Below are positions 21,920 to 33,777 of a stretch of 64,000 nucleotides of DNA, in pieces (within the stretch, counting starts at the first letter, position 1; each line of letters starts with the position of its first letter). Made by a program: the position numbers and the translations under genes. Source of the DNA: Ashinkailepas kermadecensis (Eukaryota; Arthropoda; Thecostraca; Neolepadidae); NCBI GenBank assembly GCA_034440615.1, contig JAOTOM010005186.1, positions 434,001-498,000 of the forward strand. Direction: 5' to 3'. Below the pieces are notes generated by a model, which saw only the letters and a program-made list of their open reading frames with translations, did not search any database and was not told the DNA's origin.

Positions 21920-23570
21920 CAACCGTATTGGACTGTTGGCCGTCTGCAGTGGCGTGCCACTGCAGGAGAGTACCAGTCGGCGCTGTTCCTCAGTCGGTGT
22001 GTGGTGCTGAACTGGAGGTGGTGGGTACCCGCCCGGCAGCGTGTGCTAGCCTTGAGTAAGTGTCTTCGAATGTTTGCCCATCTAAGGCTGGGTTCTGTGA
22101 AGCTTCGTCGTCTGTGATCAGATCCCTTGAGTTTCAATGTTAAGGCCGAGTCTATGACTGGGCTTCTCTGGCAGCAGCCTCTGAATTTGAGATCTCCAAC
22201 GCTGAGTCTAAAACTGGCTGCTCTGAAGCCAAGAGTCCGAGTACTTAACAAAATGTGTGTAGGCCCGAGTCTTTTGAGCGGTGCGCATCTGAGGTGGGCT
22301 GTCTTTTTGCCAAGTCGTGTGACATGTATTGCTATGGGATGGATCTGAGACTGAGACTGAGGAAGGCCTGGTCAGAGATCTGGAGGTCCAGAGCGGGCGG
22401 CTTAGTTAATGTGACTAATTTACATTTTGTTAACATATTTGGAATACGTCGCAGCCAAAACCGCTGCAACATCAAACCCTGAGAGTACAGACCAATACCA
22501 CCATAGATAACATCGGCTCTTGACGTTTTCCTTTCACCTACGGATGCTTCGACGACAACCAGTGGCACTTGGCTTCCAACAATAGCTCAAGGTTGTAGAT
22601 GGTAATGACGCACGCAGACAAAGCGTTCTTGAGTCACAGACCACCAGACCACCACAAAGACCAATGGTTTTCGAATGGCCCAATGGCGGACTCATGACTC
22701 ATGGACTTATATATCTATCTCTCTTTCTATCTATCATTGCTTCGGAGTTTCGAATGGGACACTGGTCAGGTTACCGGATCGTGGTGCCTATCTACGTACT
22801 TTAAATTCCATGATTTTTTAGAATTTCATGGATGTGCCAGCAGTTAAGATGCGTCACCACCGCCACCCACTACCGATTACAAACTATAATCACACTTCGC
22901 CGCACTCGCAGGTTAGGAAGTTGTGTTTTGGGGTATTTTCGGAGCCGGACGTTGTATTTCAGCCGCCATTAACCATTGGGAGATCACGGCAGTCGGTGTC
23001 GTTCCATGGAAAGCATGGACCTGGGGACACGACCTGGGGCTGTAATGCTGATAGCATTAAGCCTCTGCGCTGGAGATTCCACGGCCGGGATCCGGCTCTG
23101 CACCTCCAAGGGTGCCCAGCGAGGCGAAACAGATATAAATGCCACGGCTACGATATTCGTGGGGAGCGGCACCGCCTCCAGCATTCATCAGCTGGACATG
23201 ACGTCACGTGATGGAACATCACATGCAATGTCTGCCATCGAGCAGGCTCTGATAGTGGGAATCACATATGCATCCGCTCGTGCCAGATGAAACGGCGGAC
23301 AATTTTCAGCTGTTGTGATGCCGCATCAGTCGGGGGGGGGGGGAGTCCTCTCCCCCATAGGAGACGCCTGTAGTAGACCCCATAAGAGCGAGCAGCGTCC
23401 GCATGTGCCTTCAAGCTGTTGTAGCCGTGCTCCCCGCTCCTCAACACCTGCTCCGTCGCACTCTCGTAGCTTTCTCAACGAGGTAGTCTGGGGACAGGGC
23501 ACTCGGCTCTCGGCCTGGAGTTTGTGTGTTATTACAGTCTCGCGTGTCTCGTCTCGGCTCCAATGCCGGC
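21920..23570. other. Semaphorin intron 2, no gene recognised
   Basis: Unique-looking sequence with a G run at 23331-23344. No frame shows a domain. Confidence 0.45.
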
Positions 23571-23790
23571 GATCAACCGGCGTGAGAGCTCGGCGCCGCC
23601 CAGAGGGAGGGGTGGGGGGGGACGCTGCTGGCGTGAGTGCTTGGCGCCGCCCAGAGGGCCGCTGCCGTTGTGAGAGCTCAGCGTGAGAGCTCGGCGCCGC
23701 CCAGAGGGAGGGGGGGCGCTGCTGGCGTGAGTGCTTGGCGCCGCCCAGAGGGCCGCTGCCGGCGTGAGAGCTCAGCGTGAGAGGTCCCTC
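23570..23790. repeat. GGCGTGAGAGCTCGGCGCCG minisatellite
   Basis: About six units of alternating GTGAGAGCTC(A/G)GCG and GTGAGTGCTTGGCGCCGCC, joined by CCAGAGGG and short G runs. Confidence 0.88.
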
Positions 23791-24195
23791 TGACACAGTG
23801 TCCAAATTCTGCAGTAAGGGTACAAAATAGCACCCAAGGAGACAAATACCTACATCTTGATTTACAGTTTTCTGCTTTTATCTACATTTTCGAAGGTCGA
23901 TAGCGATGTTTTCCTATTTGCCCTACACACTAGATGGACATGAGCTGAATCCCATTGCTTCCATGTCCTTTTTAGTTCTTCCGGATTACTTACTCATCTC
24001 TGCAAATATACTTGCGTGCTTTATTAACGTATACGTGTAAAATTTGCAGTTCTATCATCTTGCATGATACAATTTCAATAAATTTATTGGCATCTGACAC
24101 CCGCTTGAAAATGAACTTGAACGCAGTAGTCTGACGAGGCGGCCGTGACCGTGATAGCCGTGGTAACCATGGTAACCGTGCTTTGCGTCCCGCAG

Positions 24196-24453
24196 CAACA
24201 GTCTGGCCGGCTCGGCCGTGTGCGCCTTCAACATGTCGTCGATCCGCGCCGCGTTCGCCGGCCCGTTCCGCCACCGGCCGCCGCCGCACGCCACCTGGCG
24301 GCGCCGCCACGACGTCGACCACACCCACTTCGAGTGCCGTTCCCCCGACCTGACCTCGGGTCACGCGCTGGCCGACCTGTCGCAGTACTCGCTCATGTAC
24401 GAGGCGGTGCGGTCCAGCACGGTCGACCCGCTCTACATGCTGGACGGAGTCAG
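24196..24453 (+). CDS. Sema5: Semaphorin-5 exon: sema domain, blades 5-6
   Basis: It starts NSLAGSAVCAFNMSSIRAAF, matching the S-A-V-C-A-F/Y-x-M/L-x-x-I-x-x-x-F block of all semaphorins. It continues through FRHRPPPHATWRRR and FECRSPDLTSG to VDPLYMLDGVR. The acceptor is CGTCCCGCAG and the donor CAG|GTGAGT, with phase 2 on both sides. The exon is far more GC-rich than the intron around it. Confidence 0.93.
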
Positions 24454-24603
24454 GTGAGTCGCCGCTGGTTTGAACTGAGAGGTCAGCCAGATCGGCACCG
24501 CGACCGACCGGTCCATGGTTGTTCAGATTAGCAAGTGTAATGGAGCAATTATGTGATATGGGGAGGGGGTTGACGCACCCTAACACCCGCTCTGCCCCGC
24601 CAG

Positions 24604-24799
24604 ACTGACGGCCGTCGCCACGGACGTGGTCACCACCAAGCACCACGTGTCGGTGCACGTGGTGTACGTGGCCGACACGAGCGGCACGTTGCGCAAGCTG
24701 AGCGTGGTGCCGCGCACCCGGGAGACGTGTCTTCTGGAGGTGCTGCAGCCGTTCCCCCAGCCGACCACGGTGCTCACCATGCGGTTGTTGCCGGAGGCG
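24604..24799 (+). CDS. Sema5: Semaphorin-5 exon: last blade of sema propeller
   Basis: It reads LTAVATDVVTTKHHVSVH, VVYVADTSGTLRKLSVV and LEVLQPFPQPTTVLTMRLL. The V-x-F/Y-x-G/A-T-x-x-G-x-x-x-K strand pattern is that of the seventh blade. The acceptor is CCCGCCAG and the donor GCG|GTACGT, phase 0. Only 150 bp of intron separates it from the exon before. Confidence 0.92.
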
Positions 24800-25267
24800 G
24801 TACGTGAGGCGGCGGGGCGGGGACGGGGGCAGGGGGAGAGATGCTCTGGGTAGGTGCGTGCCTGTTTGGTATGTGCTGATGAAGACCAACGACGTGGCAT
24901 CAATTAAGAGGTGCCGTGTGTTTGCGATATTTTGATGATGACGTGCAGTGTTATGCGCACTGATACTGCAAATTACTGTTAACGTTTGGTGTTTTCATTG
25001 CTTGCCATCGAGTACTCCTGAATTTTGAGCAGGAGACGACGCAACTCACCTATCATGCCAATGTGCTATATCTGTCGCGAACAAATCGTAGCTGTGTGTA
25101 TACGTTCGAGCCCGCCGGCCGGTGTCTGCCGCGTCACGGTGTCTGGCACGACACGCTGAGCTGCTGAGCCAGCGTCTATGTGCCGGTGGCTGGCTGGCCG
25201 CCATGGTGACATCCGCTGGGTGTGACGGGCGGCCGCCGGCATATATGGTACGGCCGCCGGTACTGAT

Positions 25268-25345
25268 GTGCGGAAGTCCCCGGCGTCCAGGAAGCCCCGG
25301 CGTCCAGGAAGCCCCCGGCGTCCAGGAAGCCCCCGGCGTCCAGGA
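25268..25345. repeat. 18-bp minisatellite
   Basis: Four units of CCCGGCGTCCAGGAAGCC in the intron before the PSI/TSP1 exon. Confidence 0.92.
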
Positions 25346-25705
25346 AGCCGCTGAGGAGTTGTTGAAGAGGGCGAGCTGTCACGCTGCTCTGAGCAGAGTC
25401 AGTGACATTACGTCGGCGACTGGACACGCGCCCGGCTGCCACCCGCTGCCGTTTGAATGTTCATTTAACAGAGAGCAGTTGGCGGCAGTTCCTTGGAGCC
25501 CAGTATGCGCGGTTCAGACGAGGTTTCGCTCGGTATCACACGCCACGTAATTCTGACGCTCCCAGCCGGAGGTCAACTTCTCTACACACGTCGACTATCG
25601 GAAGACTTAAGCAGAACAGGCGCAAACCTGCTCGGATCCAATTGGTACGGAAATCATGAAAAAAGGAGTGCATGTTTGAGTCAAACTTGGAAAAAGCCGA
25701 CCCAT

Positions 25706-25943
25706 GTCAGCGGTTGACGTGTGCTCCGTCTCCGCAGGGCTCTCTGTACCTGGGCACGGACTCGGGCCTGGTGCGGGAGCTGACCCCATGTCAGTGGCTG
25801 ACGTGTACCCCATCTCCGCAGGGCTCCCTGTACCTGGGCACGGACTCGGGCCTGGTGCGGGAGCTGACCCCATGTCAGTGGCTGACGTGACCCCATCTCC
25901 GCAGGGCTCCCTGTACCTGGGCACGGACTCGGGCCTGGTGCGG
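25706..25943 (+). repeat. 84-bp tandem repeat of 3' splice site plus exon start, three copies
   Basis: Each copy has TGTCAGTGGCTGACGTG, CTCCGCAG and the first 39 bases of the semaphorin exon (GGCTCCCTGTACCTGGGCAC onward). Spacing is 84 then 83 bp, so the last copy is in a different frame. Upstream copies end at TGA (25887). Confidence 0.96.
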
Positions 25944-26835
25944 GTGCCGGTGCAGCGGTGTGAGCGGTACGGCAGCGAGTCCAGCTGTCTGGACGCCGTT
26001 GAGCCGTACTGCGGCTGGGACGCGGCGCGCGACGTGTGCGGCCCGCCGCCCGGCCGCAACCCGGACGTGGCGTCGTGGCGGCAGCGGGTGACGCAGTGTG
26101 CCGATCTGAGCCGGGCCGTGGACGGCGCCTGGGGCGGCTGGGCCGACTGGCAGCCGTGCCAGCAGGTGGCCGACGGCGCCGCCGACGGCGCCGACGGCGA
26201 GCCGTGCCGGTGCCGGCGGCGCACGTGCTCGGCGCCGGCACCGGCCAACGGCGGCGCCGACTGCCGCGGCCTGGCCATCCAGCTGACCAACTGCACACGC
26301 CACGGCCGCTGGACCAGCTGGTCGGCCTGGTCGGCGTGCTCGCACCCGTGCGGCGTGGCCGTCAAGTCGCGCCGCCGCTCGTGCGCCAACCCGGCGCCGG
26401 CGCACGGCGGCCGGCTGTGCGCCGGCGCCGACGCGCAGGAGATCATGTGCCACTCGAACCCGCCGTGCCCCACCGAGACCAGCCTGCCGGTGGACGGCGG
26501 CTGGGGCGACTGGGGCGGCTGGGGCCGCTGCTCGGCGCGCTGCGGCGGCGGCTTCCGGCGGCGGCGGCGCGCCTGCGACAGTCCGCGCCCGGTGAACAGC
26601 GGCCGGCCGTGCCTCGGCTGCCAGCTGGAGTACGCCGCGTGCGGCGGCCAGCAGTGTCCCGAGCTGCGCCGACACACGCCCTGGACGCCATGGCTGCCGG
26701 CCAACGGCACGGACGGCCTGCAGCAGCGGTTCCGGTTCGAGTGCGCCGCGCCCGTGCCGGAGCCGCGCATGATCCGCCTGGGCGTTGCCACGGTGGACGA
26801 GAGGCACTGCTCCAGGGAGGGCGTCTGCTCGCCAG
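25905..26835 (+). CDS. Sema5: Semaphorin-5 exon: end of sema, PSI, TSP1 repeats 1-4
   Basis: The first 20 residues (SLYLGTDSGLVRVPVQRC) finish the propeller. Next comes a PSI domain with cysteines in CERYGS, SSCLDAVEPYCGWD and DVCG. Then come WGGWADWQPC, WTSWSAWSAC, WGDWGGWGRC and a degenerate TPWTPW unit, which are TSP1 repeats 1-4 with their W-x-x-W motifs and cysteine pairs. The fourth repeat has lost most cysteines, as it has in class-5 relatives. The donor is CCAG|GTGAGT, phase 1. The start is the third of three near-identical CTCCGCAG acceptors (after 25737, 25821 and 25904). The first two open a frame that ends at TGA at 25887, so the third is the productive one. Confidence 0.93.
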
Positions 26836-27257
26836 GTGAGTTGGATCGTCAGCTGGTGGGATGGGCTGGCGCTTGTTCGTCAGCTGGCTATTTCCGCCAG
26901 ATGGCGACTCAGCATCGATGATTGGCTTCAATTTTGAATGCTTTCGACATGTTTCCTACTGCTTTTTCGTTTCCTATCAGTTCCAATCAGTCAGTCCGCT
27001 AGAATTTCTTGCAGATGTGAGATGTGCTGCGTTTGTGTTGCCAGTTGGAGTGTTACCAGATGATGTGAGACGTGCTTGCCCACCCCTGCCCACTCCTCTC
27101 TATTATCTCTTCTGGCGCCAGGTTGGCCGAGGTCTATCTCCCAGTATCGACCAGGCCCCGTGCAATTGACACGCACCGAGATGTGCACTAAATATGAGCA
27201 TGTCTACAACGCGTCCTGAAACACTACTCCACCAACGCTATCTCGAATTCCCTAGTC

Positions 27258-27600
27258 TTGGCGTGCACTGCTGTACAGTTGATCTGTACTGCTGTACAGT
27301 TGACTAGTCCTTATGTACAGTTGACCAGTCCTGCTGTACAGTTGATCAGTCCTGCTGTACAGTTGATAAGTACTGCTGTACAGTTGATCAGTACTGCTGC
27401 ACAGTTGACCAGTCCTGATGTACAGTTGACCAGTCCTGCTATACAGTCGACCACTACTGCTGTACAGTTGATCACTACTGCTGTACAGTTGATCACTACT
27501 GCTGTACAGTTGACCAGTCCTGCTGTACAGTTGATCACTACTGCTGTACAGTTGATCAGTACTGCTGTACAACTGATCAGCTGTACAGCTGTACTGCGTG
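27258..27600. repeat. 21-bp minisatellite, about 16 copies
   Basis: Units CTGCTGTACAGTTGATCAGT A in the intron just before TSP1 repeat 5. The units do not copy the exon edge. Confidence 0.93.
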
Positions 27601-27669
27601 TTGTTGACCAGTACTGTTGTACGGTTGACTGGTACTGCTGCGCATTTTACCTGTGTTGCCGTGTTGCAG

Positions 27670-27834
27670 CCAACTGGAGTGGAGTCGGCTGGGGAGACTG
27701 GAGTCCGTGGCTGCAGTGTTCAGCACTGTGCGGCGGAGGTGTTCAGACCAAGTCTCGCACTTGCGATGGCGACGGCGCCTCCTGTCTGGGGCCAAGTCGC
27801 GTCGAACAGGAGTGCAACACGCGCAAGTGCAAAG
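27670..27834 (+). CDS. Sema5: Semaphorin-5 exon: TSP1 repeat 5
   Basis: It reads WGDWSPWLQCSALCGGGVQT, then TCDGDGASCLGPS and QECNTRKC, a full TSP1 repeat with the W-x-x-W-x-x-C, C-G-G-G and closing C-x-x-x-x-C elements. The acceptor is GTGTTGCAG and the donor AAAG|GTGACC (weak at +4 and +6), with phase 1 in and out. A 21-bp minisatellite of about 16 units lies just upstream in the intron. Confidence 0.9.
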
Positions 27835-29296
27835 GTGACCAACTATGTTCCTCTATGTATCAGGTTCACTTCCATGGGTGGAGCTTTTGTGTTAATGGGT
27901 GATACTTGAGCACCACCTAACAGTGGCTGAGCACTACCTGGCTATTATAAATTTAACTGCAAGACATGCAAAGCCATCATCTGAAGTTCTCGGAAGACTT
28001 TGGAACACCCCACCAGTGTTCACATTTACATCCTACACTCGTTTTCCTTGTTTTTACGTTTGATTTCGTTTTCTTTGTAAATCGAGAGTCGGCGATATAA
28101 TACGGGCGCAACGTGCATTCGCTACATGCCGTGGTGGCTAAGCGTATGGTCATTATCAGGCGAAATCCTTGGCATGATCTTTTCCTGGTGGAAGGTCTCT
28201 TCTTAGGAATGGTGATATGAAGATCTCTTCTTGGTAACAGTGATGATTTGCGGCATTTCGTGCAGCTATCAATCCTTTGCACCGTAAATCAGTCAAGTGA
28301 TGCAACTTCTGGACTGCAACGGGTTCACGTGGGGCGGAGTCCAACTAGCGGAACTGATCATTTCATGGGTAGGGCTTCGCCAGGATGTCAATGCGCTGTG
28401 AAATCAAACCGGCCACTAGGTTTAACACAAAGAGCCCAACTGAAAATGGAAGCATGCTGAATGGAATTGAAACAGTAGCATTTGAAGTTCATTCGTGACC
28501 CTTGCTCACCGTACAGTATGCGTCTTGATTATCAAGTGTCTTACATCTCGAAATCCAGTGTGTTGTGTGTGTGTTTGTTTGTGCGTGTTTATGTTCGCCC
28601 ACACACTAGTGACACCGCGGTACTGCTGAAGACAGAATAGCTAACTGCAAGGATAAATTGCGCGCCATATTGGGTGACAAGTTCACAGGCCGATTCAAAG
28701 GACTTCAACGGACATAGCCACTGAAGTACCCGGCTGAATATTAAGTACCCGGCTTTGTCCGCATTGCCTAATATGGCCAACCGCGATTTCTGAGCCCACG
28801 ATGATCAAATTGATCAGTAAATCGTTGCTCGTCCGGGTCATGGTGCAGGAATGTTAGTATCGTAGTTATTTGGACAGTAGGGTACTTTGATGGTGCGCAG
28901 AAATGTATTGTGTTCAAAACCCTGATGGATGGAATAGAAATTTGTGACGTATAAGGACTTCGCAAATGTCTAGCCAATAAGCCCAAAGCCCAATTTGATC
29001 ATACCTGGGAGTGCGTCCCGGGTGCCCCCATGTAGCTACAAATCTGTTTTGGTGATGTGTTTATTGAAAGATCGTATCCATCCTTCCCGAAACGATGGTT
29101 TCGATCTCACAACTCCAACGTCGCCGCCGCCCAAGGTTAGGCCATTCCACGACTCAGTCGGTCATATGACGAATGGCTGATCGGTGCTGAAGCGCGTGGT
29201 TCGAGGGCTGGAGTATGTGGTCATGTGGTCATGCTGCGTCTGAACTGGGGCATGACTGTGACGCAACGGCTCAACTATAACGTCATTCCACCACAG
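27835..29296. other. Semaphorin intron, no other gene recognised
   Basis: A weak 40-bp duplication around GATATGAAGATCTCTTCTTG (28160-28245) and a GT-rich microsatellite at 28560-28590. Nothing coding. Confidence 0.5.
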
Positions 29297-29486
29297 GCAA
29301 TTGGTCCTGCTGGTCGGAGTGGTCGGCCTGCTCTGCTACCTGCGGCATCGGTCGCCGAAGACGAGACCGCGAGTGTCTCCGTGCCAAAGGTGCCGGCTCG
29401 GACGATGTCACGTGCGACGGTGCTGCCAGCTCGGAGGAGCCGTGTGAAATGTCGAGCTGCACCAGCCTCGAAGGATGGAACGAGTG
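29297..29486 (+). CDS. Sema5: Semaphorin-5 exon: TSP1 repeat 6
   Basis: It reads NWSCWSEWSACSATCGIGRR, then RECLRAKGAGSDDVTC and EEPCEMSSC, and runs on into GWNEW, the start of repeat 7. The acceptor is TCCACCACAG, phase 1. The donor is TG|GTGAGA, phase 2, and the split tryptophan codon TG/G is restored by the exon at 30319. The frame-conserving join GWNEWSVWSLC matches class-5 repeat 7. Confidence 0.9.
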
Positions 29487-30318
29487 GTGAGATATTTCAG
29501 TCATGTGCTTACTGTGCTGTCACACCTGTGTCCGATGTCTGTCGGAAAACGGTGGGAAATCTGCCCGATCATTTCCGTTGCAATGCTTACCCGGACAAGC
29601 GTCACCGAAAAATCTAACGAACAATGGGAAAAATGTACAATCACTTATTCAAAGATGAATGTAGTGTGATGTTGGATTAATAAAATATATGCGTCGTATC
29701 ATGCACGTACAAGATGACATTCCAATTTATCAACAAACGTCATTGAAAATAAAGCAATTATATTTCAGGGAGGGGTCGGACGGACATGGCTCTTTCATTG
29801 CCTTGGAAATGAGGATGGATTATGCTTTTCAGTGGCAGATTCTGCATGCACACCAAAAATGCAGTTTTCCAAAGGTTCTCGGAAATTGCGGGTCCTTTTG
29901 CAGTGATGGTGTTATGTTGGTTTTCCATGTATCGGTATCGGTTAAAGTTCAGTGAAAGTTCAACCCGAAATTCAGCTGGCGCTTCACCGCCAACTGGTAC
30001 ATTTGTGAAGCAATTAAATCGCATAGCTTATCATTCCTCATTCGTTTCCTTGAACATCGCTAGGTGTTTTCCTTGTGGTTACCAGTACTGGCCAGTACAC
30101 GCTTTGAAGGGGTCATTGAACCATTCGAAGCATTCCAATATCATTCAATGGCAATATTGTTTACATGGTGTGCGAACTTTTGCATTGTTATTTGTCAAAG
30201 TGGTGACTGAAGTCATCATGTATATACATATATACCCCATCTCCTTCCAGGCTCTTGCTGCCCCGCCAACCCCCGCCCCTGTCGCCCCGCCCCTGACCCG
30301 CTCCCTGACCGTCCACAG

Positions 30319-30449
30319 GTCTGTTTGGAGCCTGTGTGATGTGAATGCCGAGCAGCACCGCGCGCGCCAGTGTATGGTGTCGGAGCCGGGACCTGACCTG
30401 TGTCAGGGCACCGACCGACAGAGCAGACTCTGTGTGGACTCCGCCGACG
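30319..30449 (+). CDS. Sema5: Semaphorin-5 exon: TSP1 repeat 7
   Basis: It reads SVWSLCDVNAEQHRARQC, then PDLCQGTDRQSRLC. The SLCD-x-N...QHR-x-R-x-C pattern, in which the usual CGGG is replaced, is a class-5 feature of the last repeat. The acceptor is a C-rich tract ending CCACAG and the donor is GACG|GTAAGA, phase 1. Confidence 0.88.
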
Positions 30450-30903
30450 GTAAGACGCGGCCGCCGTCCCGCCTCTGTAGGCAGGACGGCGGCCATTCTT
30501 CAATGTATCTAACTTAAACTCACTTCATAATTTGTGATTGGTCGTCATCTGTCCCTTATCTTCGACATGGCAGGCAATAATGTGTTTGAAGTGGTCACAG
30601 GCCGATGTTTCCGTATTCGAACTTGAGGGCACAAGTAAAAGTTAAGTGTGAAAATAGTTATTTTGTGTGCCCTTCAGGCCCAAAAACTAATGAATCAAAA
30701 CAGCTGTCAGGTATGCTGTGTAATATATCGGCCGTGTACCATATAGCGACACGGCGCATGCAGTTGCTGCACTGGATGTGTCTGTCGCGGGGAGGACGTC
30801 CTGGATGTGTCTGCCGGGGGCCATTTCGCTGTCATGCTGGCTGACGGTGTCTGCCGCGGGTCGTTCGCACGTGAGCAGAGCAGTGACGTGTCGACATTTT
30901 CAG

Positions 30904-31298
30904 AGACGATCGTCCTGGCGTCGGCCGCCGCCAGTCCGGGCGTCGGCGCCGGCCGCATGGTCGCCGCCTGCCTCGGCTGCTTCTGCGCCGGCGCCACCCT
31001 GGCGGCCGCCATCACCTACTACTACCTGACCAGGCGGCGCCACGGTCGCGCGCGCGCGTCCAAATACTACGACACGCTCTCGCTGCCGAAAGCGTCCAGT
31101 CCCAACGCGTACGTGACGGTGCGCGGCGTGCACGAGCTGGCCGAACTGAAGAACGGCCGCCGCAGGAGCAGCCTGCTCAAGAGCGGCGAACTGAGCCCCG
31201 AGAAGACGGCCACCATTCGCCGCAGCGGCAGCAACAGGTACAACCCGGTGGCGGCGGCGGAGCTGCGCCTCAACCTCAACTCGGACGCCATCTACTGA
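30904..31298 (+). CDS. Sema5: Semaphorin-5 last exon: membrane segment and cytoplasmic tail
   Basis: The acceptor is CATTTTCAG, phase 1. After a short alanine-rich stalk comes a hydrophobic segment of about 22 residues (from MVAACLGCFC to AAAITYYYL), then a stop-transfer cluster TRRRHGRARASKYYD. The roughly 85-residue tail is rich in Ser, Arg and Lys (GRRRSSLLKSGELSPEKTA, TIRRSGSNRYNP) and ends NLNSDAIY before TGA at 31296-31298. The polar SS/SP sites could be phosphorylated; that is an inference. No AATAAA was seen close downstream. The frame is also open upstream to 30807 but holds only low-complexity sequence. Confidence 0.88.
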
Positions 31299-33777
31299 GC
31301 GGTGGCGGCGGCCGCCAGAGCACGAGACAAGTACAAAGTGTGCGCGAGGACGATGCGGTGCGCCTGAGGTCTGCATCATGATCATACGACGAAGCGGAAG
31401 CGTACGACTGGATGACTGGCTGTGGAGTGGTGTGCTTGGATGATGGACCGAGGTGTGATGCGATTGGTCGATAGCTGACTGAGGTGTGATGTGATTGGTC
31501 GACAGCTGTCTGAGGTGTGATGTGATTGGCTGGCTGGTGCTTTCGTGCGCCTTGAGCAGCGGCGCTCAGCTCACTGATCAGTGTTCTCGATGTGATATCA
31601 CTATCGCCGACCGCGGCGAGTTTTGTACGTCATTTTCATCGTTGTTGCCCGCGTGAAGCCCCTAACAATGTGTGGGTGAAGTGCTTTGTGCGAAATATGT
31701 CCGAGTATCGACCCATGTGGATGGTCGCGAACAAAGCGGTATGTACAATGTTCGCCATGGTGTTGGCACGTGGGCCGATGGCCGACCATAACTCCAATCG
31801 TATTCTGTGCTGTTCGCTCCGTGGAAACCGCGCCAACGACCCAGATTGCTACCCTGTGGCATCGCAGGTGGCGCGAACACCGCCATCACGGTCGCCGGGG
31901 TATCCCACTCCTGGAGCGTAACATGCACGCCGGCTCTCGGCGGCCACGCGCCGCCAACTCTCGTCCGACAGGAACAATACCACCGACAATACCGGCCGAC
32001 CGACCACGCGCCGGCCGGCGCCGGCTCCAGCCGGGAACGCGTCCGCTGTCCTGCCCACAGGCATTGTTAATACATTAACAGAGGGTGAGGACGGCCGGCG
32101 TCTGCCTTCCCGACCCCTCGACCTGCTGCGCCGCCGCCGCCAGTGGCAACTATTGTTTGCTGTTGCGGTCACGGTTCCACCGCTTCGAGCACACTGCTAC
32201 GGAGCTACACAGTTTTGTGTTGTCCGTTCACGCTGGCGGTCCAGATCAGCTGTAAGGCGAACACGTCAGAACTCGAACGGACGCTTTCTCGACGTTTAGG
32301 ATGCACACCAACGCCTAGGATCTAGACCTACTGATTTCTAGGGCGTTCAGGGCCTCCACCAGTCGGCCACACACTGATCGAGGGGCCCGTGTGACAGACA
32401 TTGGCTGGTGGCGCGGCACCACCCAGTCTGGGAACTTCTCATGGGCCTCTCGTGCCGCCACAAACACCAAGGGTACTCGGACCTCAACCTCACGATGGGA
32501 AGATATTTATATAGATCATCGACTTGCCACAGGAAGTGCCGTGCCCATCATGCTATGCATTTGCACTACATGTTAAGAGATGAATTGCTGAAACCATTGA
32601 TGCTTGTTGCATTGGCAAAATCATGAAACACAGGGACCTCCAACTGCGCCAAAAGTTTCCTCCAGACAATTTCACTTTTTGTTGCAGTATTGTATTCATG
32701 CAGACAAGACACTGCGCTGACGTTCCAGTACTACTCCAAGGTGCAGCTCGTTGGCGTCGTCCGCCCAGCGCACAGCAGTACTATCACGGCTGGGCACACG
32801 TGCCGGCTTGATCGATTGTACGTGATTAATGAGGCGAGCAATCGTCCACTGTGAATTCGTTCCGGAGCGCAGCAACACGCAGCACCCCAAGCAGGATAAT
32901 AGTCAAAACAAAACATCAACAATTAGCCGGAGCATCGCGTCCGCTGGCGGGTGCTGAGCAGGACGGCGTGTCGCGGCCGTGCGCACCACGCAGCCGTACC
33001 CTCCTGCAAAACTCGCCGCCTGCCGGCCGAGCCGTCTGACGGTGACGGTTCCCTCCAAACGGGAACACCGAGGCGGCCTCGTCACCGAACCAAGACCGCG
33101 CCGACACCCTCTCACCGGCGCGCCGATTATCGCCGCACCTCGACAGTGTTACCAGATCCATCGGTTTTGGTGAAAACAGACATCAAACAATGCCTTTCTT
33201 GCATCCCTAATGATGTTCTTAAGTCATCCACAAAGCAGACAAACTGAAGGAATGGTGCAGACCCATTACTAAAAAATATTCCTTTTGAATGTAGTTCAAA
33301 CAGACATGCGTACATTTCGGATATTCCCGAATTTTCGCCAACTTCTATTTGCATGTGACACCTGTCAAAACTAATTTGAGAGCATTGCATCTCAACCAAC
33401 CAGACACTGACGTTAGTCGCTCGGTGACGTCAATCGCTCATTCTGACGTCACGTGCCCGGAAGTGACGCAACCCGCCCGGAGCGGCTGTACCCTGTCCCG
33501 AGCACGGAGTCCACATGTTCTTTGTGCACACGGTTTATCACACCTGGCAGTGTCACAAAGGCCCTCACTGTTTGTGGCAGTTGGCTCACCGCTGTCTGCC
33601 ACGGGAGGTCTGATTAGATCGGTCGAATGTTGGGCGATCCGACGCGTGACGAGATCACACACGCTCGCGCTGCCTGGAACCGATCACCGTCGTCCCGACC
33701 GGTGCACGGGCGTCGCTGGTCGGCAGATGCTCGGCACACCCTCTGTCTTTCAGAGATGATCAGTCGCACTCGGGCGT
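31299..33777. other. Intergenic stretch between semaphorin and FNTA
   Basis: Three copies of a 30-bp TGAGGTGTGATGTGATTGGT unit at 31445-31530. The rest is unique. It must hold the 3' UTRs of both convergent genes, but no AATAAA close to either stop was found. Confidence 0.5.

Larger units (their letters stand above)
6309..31298 (+). other. Sema5: Class-5 semaphorin gene locus (10 exons seen, 5' end missing)
   Basis: Gene-level entry. Exons at 6309-6408, 9898-10399, 11605-11795, 24196-24453, 24604-24799, 25905-26835, 27670-27834, 29297-29486, 30319-30449 and 30904-31298 all have AG/GT borders, and every neighbouring pair has matching intron phase (2, 0, 2, 2, 0, 1, 1, 2, 1). The joined product is a sema domain, a PSI domain, seven TSP1 repeats, one membrane segment and a short tail. 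In animals only class-5 semaphorins (Sema5A/5B, fly Sema5c) have this order. Family members are membrane-bound guidance cues that signal through plexins and bind proteoglycans through the TSP1 repeats. The signal peptide and first residues of the sema domain must lie upstream and were not recognised. The 11.8-24.2 kb intron holds a LINE and large minisatellites. Confidence 0.93.

Noticed and set aside
27258..27600. Exon-edge origin of the 21-bp array before TSP1 repeat 5
   Set aside because: Units (CTGTACAGTTGATCAGT) do not match the acceptor or the exon start beyond chance.
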